Positions 1 to 6,800 of a DNA stretch of 10,276 nt are shown in pieces. Made by a program: the position numbers and the translations under genes. How positions within the stretch are numbered: the stretch's first letter is position 1; each line of letters starts with the position of its first letter. The stretch is taken from contig NW_008705591.1 of assembly GCF_000186865.1 (NCBI RefSeq), positions 379,207 through 389,482 on the forward strand. The letters are read 5' to 3'. The DNA is from Aureococcus anophagefferens. Its lineage: Eukaryota > Sar > Pelagophyceae > Pelagomonadales > Pelagomonadaceae. The notes below the pieces were generated by a model, which saw nothing but the letters and a program-made list of their open reading frames with translations, was not told where the DNA came from and ran no database searches.

Positions 1-46
1 CTGTACCTTAACGTCAAGTTGATGTACGGGACTTAGTTTCTTTACA
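1..46 (+). repeat. Partial LTR copy (3' part), cut by window edge
   Basis: These 46 bases are identical to 485-530 and to 9776-9821, the 3' halves of the two LTRs of the main element. All three copies end in TTTACA. This copy is followed by GG, as is the copy at 530, but the next bases differ from the primer binding site at 531. The rest of this LTR would lie left of the window. It could be a solo LTR, the end of a neighbouring copy, or the first LTR of a short element spanning 47-440. The repeat itself is certain; its role is inferred. Confidence 0.85.
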
Positions 47-256
47 GGAGAGTCGCGGTCGCAGGGGTATGTTTTTGCGCTGCTCTCCGAGGCGCGCCGC
101 GACCTAGTCCCCGAAGACGGCGAGATTAGCCGAACCTCGCGAGGATTCGCGGGAACCCTGTGCGGGGAGGGAATCCGAGTACCAATTCGTGATCAGTAAT
201 TGCTTGGAAGTGATCTCGTTTCGAGTCTATCTGCAAAGAATATAGACTGACCTTGA

Positions 257-289
257 TGTCTGTCTCTCTCTCTCTATCTCTATATCTCC
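257..289. repeat. CT-rich simple repeat
   Basis: A short pyrimidine microsatellite: TGTC units passing into (CT)n and then TATCTC units. It is low-complexity sequence in a non-coding region. The short frame running across it translates as Ser/Leu/Tyr repeats and is not a gene. Confidence 0.8.
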
Positions 290-303
290 ATGACTATACT
301 GTA

Positions 304-355
304 GTACAGTACGCTACACTACCACTACCCTACTACCATCATGCTAGTACTGTAC
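304..355. repeat. 9-bp inverted repeat
   Basis: GTACAGTAC at 304-312 is the exact reverse complement of GTACTGTAC at 347-355, with 34 bases between the arms. The interval is rich in CTAC and CCTACT units. The arms could form a stem in single-stranded DNA or RNA. No function is evident, and chance is possible in such simple-sequence DNA. Confidence 0.5.
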
Positions 356-420
356 CTACCCTAGTTAGGCCTTCCTTCCCGTTCCCCCTCCTTTATAATC
401 AGTTACTATCTTATGACTGC

Positions 421-436
421 GCTACCGTAAGGTAGC
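421..436 (+). repeat. Small perfect hairpin beside the 5' LTR
   Basis: GCTACC (421-426) and GGTAGC (431-436) are perfect reverse complements separated by GTAA. The right arm lies within the 12 bases (429-440) that are also found just before the 3' LTR, but the left arm is absent there (9711-9719 differs). The structure is therefore specific to this side. Any role is unknown. Confidence 0.5.
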
Positions 437-440
437 ACAC

Positions 441-530
441 TGAGCTTCCCCTCTCACCCACTGTGCCTATCCTGCTACTACGGACTGTACCTTAACGTCA
501 AGTTGATGTACGGGACTTAGTTTCTTTACA
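441..530 (+). repeat. 5' LTR (90 bp)
   Basis: It starts TGAGCTTCCC and ends TTTACA, giving the usual TG...CA termini, and the primer binding site abuts it. It matches 9732-9821 with a single C/T difference at 467. At 90 bp it is very short for a copia LTR. It has no obvious TATA box, so promoter elements may be unconventional or may lie downstream. The 12 bases upstream (429-440) are also shared with the 3' copy, so the true left edge could be 429 if plus-strand synthesis began further upstream. Confidence 0.85.
487..511 (+). other. LTR stem-loop
   Basis: Arms 487-496 and 502-511 can pair over nine of ten positions, one of them a G-U wobble and one a C/U mismatch, around the loop GTCAA. The same structure recurs in the other two copies at 3-27 and 9778-9802. 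Its place in the 3' half of the LTR would put it near the ends of the RNA, where packaging, strand-transfer or 3'-end signals often lie. The fold is read from the sequence; the role is inference. Confidence 0.45.
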
Positions 531-545
531 GGTTATGGCGCGGGT
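531..545 (+). promoter_or_regulatory. Primer binding site, initiator tRNA-Met anticodon-region type
   Basis: The sequence immediately after the LTR is GGTTATGG. Its reverse complement, CCATAACC, is the CAU anticodon and 3' flank of initiator tRNA-Met. Drosophila copia has a primer binding site beginning with the same eight bases, directly after its LTR, and is primed by a cleaved half of this tRNA. The bases after position 538 (CGCGGGT) should pair with the 5' arm of the host's anticodon stem, which I cannot check. Abutment to the LTR end supports both the call and the LTR boundary. Confidence 0.75.
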
Positions 546-677
546 GCGTCGTTAGACGTACCCTTCCCACTTGTGCGAGAGACTGCTCTTGTTTGTGTGT
601 GTGCCAAGAGGTGCTTGTCACACCTGTCCTTAATTGTGAGCCTGGTGCACATTCACACATAAAAATTACCGTCAGCT
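531..677 (+). other. 5' untranslated leader of the element
   Basis: These 147 bases separate the 5' LTR from the Gag start codon. They contain the primer binding site and a GT-rich run at 591-604, and end in an A-rich stretch (660-666) before GTCAGCTATGG. No long upstream open frame is present. Retroelement leaders usually carry packaging signals, but no specific one can be identified. I looked for the dinoflagellate spliced-leader sequence at the start of the gene and did not find it. Confidence 0.6.
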
Positions 678-3059
678 ATGGCTGACGCTGAAGAACAACT
701 CGATAACATATACGAGACGCTAAAGGACGATAAGACTCGAACGAAGTCGTTTGTCGACTCACAGCTCAACACTTTCCTTGATGGACACAGGTTTCAGGTT
801 AATCATACGGCAGAGCACAACTTGGGGGTCTTCAACAAGAACGTTAGTAACCCCATGTTTGCCAACTTCAGTCAGTATGCCACATATGAGGATCTGGTCC
901 GATCACCTGCTACAGATCCGAATCTGTACGCGCGTTTGCGTTGTCACCTCGCGTCACAGCTTGAGGATGCCTTTGATGACCTCATCAAGGAGTGTCACCG
1001 GCAAGGGCGCAACGACTCGGCTTACGAGCCTGCTCCAACTCCTCTTCCTGACGGTTATGAGCCGGTATCTCGGCCTACCTGGACCAGGGAATTTGCGTCT
1101 GCAGCTTTACGTCAGTGGCGTTACATGCCTAACAGAGTTAAATCTGGTGGTGGGGGCCAGCTTCTTAAGGTGGTCAACGCTGACAACAGGTGTATCAGAG
1201 AGGATGGCTCATTCATTAATCCAAATGACGAGGCACAGCGTTTGCTGTTTGCCCGTGCCATGGCTGTATGGATCAATGCTACTCCCTCAGATAGAGGCGC
1301 TGCTCAGGAGAAAATTGACGACAATCGATCGAGGAGTGTGTGGTTTCTCACTACCGAGACCAACAACCTTGTTTTGAATGAGACAAAGGACGGCGGCGTC
1401 CGTCCATACGGCGTAGTTGTCAAACGTGGTAAGTTCTGGTCTCTGTTGATGAACCGCGCTGTTACGAATCATCGATTAACGACTAGAAATCCTGTCGACG
1501 ATCCTAAGTGCAGCGAGTTTGCTGCTATGTATTGCTCCATTCCTGAAGGCTTTGTCAGGAAAGACAAAAAGTTGGAACTCCTTCATGGGGGTAATCGGTT
1601 GCCTAAACCAGTCGATTTCGAATGGGGGTGTCAGGGCCTAGCAGGTTTGCTACAGAGGTTTTGTGACATCGATGGCTCAAACCAGACAGCGGCAAAGGAT
1701 TTGCCCTGCTGGACTGAGATTAAGTCTCTGGTCACAAACTATGGCATACCAAATCCCTTCTGGGCCATTAGCACCCTAGTGAAAACGACGATGGATGTGG
1801 TACCTTCCTCCAATAATGAGGAGCACATAAATACCTTCAACAACACCCAGTACGATTCTAAGTACTGGGCAGACCATTTCATTACGTACCTTAGGGGCTA
1901 TCAGACGTTCATGGAGAAGAATGGTGTCACTGTGTCCGATGATAGTTTGCTCACTAAGTTTCAGGATGGCTTCTTGCCACAGCATAAGGATCAAGGTAAG
2001 GATGGGTATGATGCACAGCTCTACTTGCTTGCAGACGCGCGGCGTTGTCGCCGTGACGGTCTCCCCACGCCCCACATTGCTCCTGCTGTAGCTAACGCAT
2101 GGAATACTTTCTCCGATCTTCAGCTTTATCTAACTACATTAGGTAACACATTTCGGAGAGGGGGAGGAAATACCGCATGCTACAGAAGCCCCATTCCCAT
2201 GAAATATAGTGTTCACAGTCTTAATGACTCATCATCGATGCAATTTGGAAGAAAACCTGGCAGAGCGCTTATGGCTGGTGCATTCAGTTCAGAATGGGTT
2301 GACGGAATCAAGGTAACCGGTCAGGCTCTTGTGAATCTCCAACAACAGCGTACACAGCTTATTCAAGATGATCAGACTGACTACGGTGCACTGTCCGATA
2401 TTCTCGATGCTCTAGGCGATTATGGTGATTTCGAATCCAAGGAAGATCTCCTGGCTGATTACTCTGCCCACGCTCTACATCAGCGTCAGCGTGGTGGAGG
2501 TAGACCTCCTGGTAGAGAGAGAGGTTACTTCAACAATTATGATGATCGTATTCAAGAGATCAGAAAGCGAGTGAACAAATTCTCGAGAGCCAAGGATAAT
2601 CCCGATGATGCTCGTAGATCACCAGGCAATGCTCGCGTTGTCCCATACTACAACAAGAACTCAAGTAGAACTCCTGATCTCAGCCCTGGAAAAAGAGCCA
2701 TGTACAAACCCTGGCAAGAAGGCAATAGACTACACCAGAAGCTCCAAGACGCAAAGGCTCGTCAAGACTGGAATGCTGTTGCGGAAGTTGACAAAGAACT
2801 TGCTCAAGCTTTGGCTGTTTTCCAGGAAACACCTGAAGTAGCCAGAGAAGATCCAGACAAACCTACTTACCAAGACAAGCAAGATAAAGTCATCTGTACG
2901 ATTTTAGACGTTATGGATGTTGCCAAACACGCCGGCATGAGTGATGAAGCCGTTGCAGCAGCACTGGCTATTATGAATGACAGATTCTACAACACACCTG
3001 CTGGCGAAGACGAAGAAGCAGAACAAGATGGAAGGCGACTCTCATGTCAATTTTGTTGA
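678..3059 (+). CDS. gag: Gag-like structural protein (ORF1)
   Basis: This 793-residue protein is the first frame after the leader, the usual place of Gag, which forms the virus-like particle that packages element RNA and enzymes. The ATG at 678 has G at -3 and +4 and is the first long-frame ATG after the primer binding site. Residues about 340-500 are helical-looking and contain a region (YWADHFITYLRGYQ, 396-409) reminiscent of the capsid-like part of copia Gag; this is weak. A basic, Gly/Arg-rich segment lies at about 602-660 (RQRGGGRPPGRERG), a plausible nucleic-acid-binding region. No complete CCHC zinc knuckle is present. The end, residues 690-793, is charged and helical. It is about twice the length of many copia Gags. 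The last codons overlap the protease frame, and translation probably shifts +1 just before the stop. Gag identity rests mainly on position. Confidence 0.75.
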   Translation: MADAEEQLDNIYETLKDDKTRTKSFVDSQLNTFLDGHRFQVNHTAEHNLGVFNKNVSNPMFANFSQYATYEDLVRSPATDPNLYARLRCHLASQLEDAFDDLIKECHRQGRNDSAYEPAPTPLPDGYEPVSRPTWTREFASAALRQWRYMPNRVKSGGGGQLLKVVNADNRCIREDGSFINPNDEAQRLLFARAMAVWINATPSDRGAAQEKIDDNRSRSVWFLTTETNNLVLNETKDGGVRPYGVVVKRGKFWSLLMNRAVTNHRLTTRNPVDDPKCSEFAAMYCSIPEGFVRKDKKLELLHGGNRLPKPVDFEWGCQGLAGLLQRFCDIDGSNQTAAKDLPCWTEIKSLVTNYGIPNPFWAISTLVKTTMDVVPSSNNEEHINTFNNTQYDSKYWADHFITYLRGYQTFMEKNGVTVSDDSLLTKFQDGFLPQHKDQGKDGYDAQLYLLADARRCRRDGLPTPHIAPAVANAWNTFSDLQLYLTTLGNTFRRGGGNTACYRSPIPMKYSVHSLNDSSSMQFGRKPGRALMAGAFSSEWVDGIKVTGQALVNLQQQRTQLIQDDQTDYGALSDILDALGDYGDFESKEDLLADYSAHALHQRQRGGGRPPGRERGYFNNYDDRIQEIRKRVNKFSRAKDNPDDARRSPGNARVVPYYNKNSSRTPDLSPGKRAMYKPWQEGNRLHQKLQDAKARQDWNAVAEVDKELAQALAVFQETPEVAREDPDKPTYQDKQDKVICTILDVMDVAKHAGMSDEAVAAALAIMNDRFYNTPAGEDEEAEQDGRRLSCQFC

Positions 3060-3816
3060 CTCATCAACTGCCCAGTGCTACCTAACGCAGGGACTCAAAA
3101 CTGACATTCTGAGACCGTGCTATTGTAGAGAGGTTAAAATTGACACTGGCTCAACATTCGATCTAGGTTCCTGTCATCAGTGGCAGTACATTGTCGATCT
3201 CAAGTCTCCGATCAGAATCAACATGGCTAAAGACCATATGTTGATAAATAAGGTTGGTCTGGCACTCAGATATATTAATGATCCTACTGATGCACGGACT
3301 CTCGTGTGCTATGGGCTAGGAATGGTTCAAAAGCTACACGATTCTACTCTTGAGATTTGCAGTATGCGCACGGTCAAGAACCTTGGCTTAGGATTTCAAA
3401 TGCCCCCGGGTGCCTCTTCAGTAGACACCCTTTACAATGATCATGTTAAGTTACCAGTTGACTGTAGTGAAAATGGCATTCCGCGATTCTTCGACATAGG
3501 ACCTCCTGCTAATGGCCAAGCCTACAACCTCATTGACATTTTTACAAATGAACCGTTCGATGCCCGGAAAGCATTCAAGCGGCTTCAGAAAGTATTCCCT
3601 CAAATCTTGAAGGACAATGAGGCCAACGCTGGCAAGGATTTCTACATCGAGCCCGATAAACTCAAGGGTGCTGTGCATCAACTTGAGGAATCAGTAATGT
3701 CCACCGCGTTTCCAAAGAAACAAAAGCGCGTTACAATTGTTAGTCCCAAAACTGACAAACCACCTTTTCTGAAGGGCCTGGACAATCGTCCAGTAAGTCC
3801 AAACCGAAGAAGGTAA
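2977..3816 (+). CDS. Retropepsin-type aspartic protease in the +1 frame (ORF2)
   Basis: This 279-residue frame contains a DTGS active-site motif at residues 56-59, preceded by hydrophobic residues (EVKIDTGST), as in aspartic proteases that cut retroelement polyproteins. The protease core is probably residues about 45-150. The LGLGF segment near 136-140 could be the second hydrophobic element, but this is weak. The C-terminal 130 residues match nothing I recognise and end in a basic tail rich in Lys, Arg and Ser. The frame is +1 relative to Gag and overlaps it by 83 bases. An in-frame TGA (2974-2976) directly precedes the ATG at 2977; another ATG lies at 3028. Expression by +1 frameshift from Gag near 3051 is more likely than independent initiation, since a downstream ATG would be poorly used. 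It ends at TAA 3814-3816, overlapping the polyprotein frame. Confidence 0.72.
   Translation: MTDSTTHLLAKTKKQNKMEGDSHVNFVDSSTAQCYLTQGLKTDILRPCYCREVKIDTGSTFDLGSCHQWQYIVDLKSPIRINMAKDHMLINKVGLALRYINDPTDARTLVCYGLGMVQKLHDSTLEICSMRTVKNLGLGFQMPPGASSVDTLYNDHVKLPVDCSENGIPRFFDIGPPANGQAYNLIDIFTNEPFDARKAFKRLQKVFPQILKDNEANAGKDFYIEPDKLKGAVHQLEESVMSTAFPKKQKRVTIVSPKTDKPPFLKGLDNRPVSPNRRR
3051..3054 (+). promoter_or_regulatory. Candidate +1 frameshift site, Gag to protease
   Basis: In the Gag frame the message reads CAA TTT TGT TGA, with the stop at 3057-3059. A Phe tRNA on TTT at 3051-3053 can slip one base forward and still pair perfectly with TTT at 3052-3054. Reading would continue as GTT GAC in the protease frame, two codons before the Gag stop is used. 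The only window for this shift is 2977-3056, because the +1 frame is closed by TGA at 2974. It is not the Ty1 heptamer. The overlap is certain; the exact site is inferred. Confidence 0.45.
3765..3768 (+). promoter_or_regulatory. Candidate -1 frameshift site, protease to polyprotein
   Basis: In the protease frame the codons are CCT TTT CTG. A tRNA on TTT at 3766-3768 can slip back one base onto TTT at 3765-3767 with full pairing, then read TCT in the polyprotein frame. The shift must happen between the polyprotein-frame TGA at 3753-3755 and the protease stop at 3814-3816. No classical X XXY YYZ heptamer is present in that interval, so this single-tRNA slip is the best candidate I can find, not a proven site. 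Confidence 0.4.
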
Positions 3817-6800
3817 TAGCTTTGATGTATGGCATTCACACAGAAACTTATATCGCAAAGGGATCTGGAAGTTTTAAGTCTAAGAAGCTTCCCATTGAAA
3901 TCATCTGCGGATGTGAGTCAAACGACTCACTTCGTCGACAATTCGATAAAGATAACCCCTCTGTTAAGGCAAATGGATTAAGTTTCTCATGCCTACGCAC
4001 TATGCTCAATACCCTAATCAAGAAACCCAGCTTAGTTAACAAGCTAAAGAATGCTGACATCATGTCAGTTACAGCGCCCTGTCAAGGACGCAGTGTACTC
4101 CGAGACGAGAATAAAACTCCTATCGATCAACCTTTTAAGGACAACGATCTGTTCTTTCTTCAAGTGTTGATTGCACAACTTTTACTACCCAAGCGTATCA
4201 TCTCTGAGATGACTCCTCCTAATAAAAACTACAACAAAGATCATCTAGGAGTGATGCGCATGCTTCAAGAACTCAACTACGAAGTCACTGTTACAGATCG
4301 ATTCTCTTCTGACCTTTGTGGCGACATTCAACACCGCGATAGGTGGATCCTTGTTGGAAGGCTTAAGGCAAAGGGAAGCGTTCTACGCCCCTTTTCTCTA
4401 CAATGCTACTACAAGACTAGAAGTCGGCCTCTCAAGGTTCTTCTAGATCCACCCGAAGATGTTCCACATCAACATTGGCTGAGAGGAAAGAATATGAACC
4501 AGATCTACAATGATCCAGTGCCGTACCCAGAAGATCCAACTGAACCCAATGATTATACCTTTAGTGGAGGCACCAAAATCACTACTTGGGAGAACGCTGA
4601 ACTAATGATGTTGCTCGAAAGGATAAAGAGCAATTTTGACTGCGAGTTCTCTCAATTTCATCACTTTCGTAGATCGTTTCAACTTGGCGGCACAAAAGAC
4701 ACAAAAAGGCTCCTGTGTAATCCCATGATTGCTAAGGTTTGGACTATCCTAAACAACATCAAGCGACGAACCACAAACAGTCGAGATCACGATTCTTTCA
4801 TCATCACCCTCGATGGTTCTGGGCTTGGTCTGGTCACTGCGGCAGTCTATCATGACCGCGCGGATGTTTCCCTTACTCAAGCAACGTGCACCTACAACGT
4901 GGGTTGTTACACTGGAGGAGAACTTAAACTCCCCAGTTTCGATGAGAGCCCCTCTCAATCTGAGCTTCAGAACATTTGTCAACAGACCTTTAGTCTTCAC
5001 TCTAAGGCAGTAGCGCGGCTAGAAGATTTTGAAGGAGTACTCTTTAACATCTCCAGCCTTTGTTCAAACAATGAACTCTCAAACACCCGAACTCTTGTCA
5101 ATCACCTTAACTCTGTGCAACCAGGTTGCATCGAACTTGATGATTACGGTCTTATGACTTATAAGGATGTCAACTTTGAGTTGGAGTCTTGTTATCTCTC
5201 CCGGTCATCCTACTTGGGATATATAAACGGCGAGAATGTGAAAGGTAACAAGGTATACTCCATACAACGAGCATCTCCCACTTTCACTAGTTGGGCGAAC
5301 ATCCTTATCCTAGATGACAGACACAAGAACAGGATGTTTAAGGGGATACGGGGCTTGACCTTCAATGAAATTCTTCGGATAAATCACCTCGCTGAAGAGC
5401 AGGACGACTTCCTAAGGTCTATTCCTGAAGATCAAGCCTACACCTACATAGCTAATGCAGTGCCCTCTGGAATGCTTCATACCGTCTATAAAGCGGTCAT
5501 TGATGATTTGAATGGGGAATTAGATAGCGGGGGAGTATACTTTACCCTCTCCAATCTAGTCGCATTCGAGACACCAAAGAAGAACACAGCAACGCACTTG
5601 ATTGGCAAAGTTATGAACCTCATGTTTGAGCCAAGTGAGGATACTGGGCATGTTCTGGACAATTCCTATCCTGAATTTCCAAAGGTTGATACTGACGTGT
5701 CTAAGAAACGACATGTCCGCACTGCGAAACACGATACTACTACCCGCGATACTACTGAGGCTGCTAGTAAAAAGCGCATGCGTGACTTTCACCGCATCTA
5801 TCACTGCAACAATGACGTCGCGGCTAAGACAATGCAATGTACTACCAACCATCGTCTTCTTCCTGGTGACATTAAGCACAAGCAGAACTGCATGGAGTGT
5901 TCCATCTGCAAGAACGATAAGAACCCCCGCAGTCACTTCAACAAAAACATACCTACGAAAGAAGTTAAACTTTCAGTTGGTGAAGGCTACTCTTTTGATG
6001 GGGCAGATTTAACTCATATCTCCCATCAAGGCTTTCGTTATGTGCTTAATTTCATCGACGTTGTTAGCAAGACAAGGGTCGCTTACTATGTGAGGTCTAA
6101 TGCCACACATGAATTCCGTGAAGCACTTGAGTATGTGAAGACGTATTCTAAGCAATTCACTGGGAATGAGCTGAAATTCCTATACTCAGACATGTTTTCG
6201 ACTTACATGGAGTTTCGAAGTGACAATGGCATTGCTGCATTTCGAGATGAGACTGGGATCACCCTAGAGGTGTGCCCTCCTTACATGCACTGGAAGAATG
6301 GTGAAGTTGAATCTTCCATCCATGAATGTAAGAAAGGGACTAGAGTCCGTCTCCGTAATTTCGCTCAGCAGCTAGCTCGCTTGGAAAACAATCGATACAT
6401 CAGAGAGACGAATGACTATTGGCCGTGGGCTTGGGAGCACACGTGTCAAAGTTTTAACTCACTCGCGTCTGTGGCACTAGAAAAGCGTTATGGTGTAACT
6501 GTAACACCCTGGCAATACTTTACTAATGACACTAGCCATCACAAGTTGGCACTCCAGCCTTTTGGTGAATTCTGCTACAGTCTTGTACAGAAAGAGAACC
6601 GCGATGGGTCACTTGGTGAAGTCAGACAGCCAGCGTACTTCCTCATAAATGGACGTATGAACTCGTTGAAAAACAAGTTCGCAGACATGCCCCGAGCACA
6701 GATATGTCTGTTCAACGATGGCAAAGTAAGAACTACAGGCTCTGCGATCTTCCCATACGAGATATCCGATGAACTTCATGATGGAACCAGGAGGATAATT

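Larger units (their letters stand above)
47..428. other. Non-coding inter-LTR region, possible non-autonomous element interior
   Basis: This 382-base stretch lies between two copies of the same LTR sequence and holds no convincing gene. Bases 47-180 are GC-rich and include a perfect 10-base palindrome at 135-144 (CCTCGCGAGG). Bases 250-430 are rich in C, T and A, with a CT microsatellite and inverted repeats. Just beyond it, 429-440 is identical to the last 12 bases of the main element before its 3' LTR (9720-9731). That suggests a shared 3' internal terminus, as expected if this is the gutted interior of a related short element. I see no tRNA, rRNA or protein similarity. Confidence 0.5.

Noticed and set aside
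60..210. Possible tRNA or structural RNA in the GC-rich left region
   Set aside because: Short palindromes and T-arm-like words occur, but no full cloverleaf with correctly spaced arms could be drawn.
253..435. Short + frame of 60 codons across the CT repeat
   Set aside because: It translates into Ser/Leu/Tyr low complexity, lacks a good start, and is explained by the microsatellite.
3042..3059. CQFC at the Gag C-terminus as the start of a zinc knuckle
   Set aside because: The stop follows at once, and neither the same frame beyond the stop nor the shifted frame supplies the Gly-His and final Cys of a CCHC knuckle.
6222..6230. Asp801 in SDNG as the second catalytic integrase Asp
   Set aside because: It lies only 28 residues before Glu830. 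Asp790 in LYSD matches the copia strand position and gives a plausible spacing of 39.
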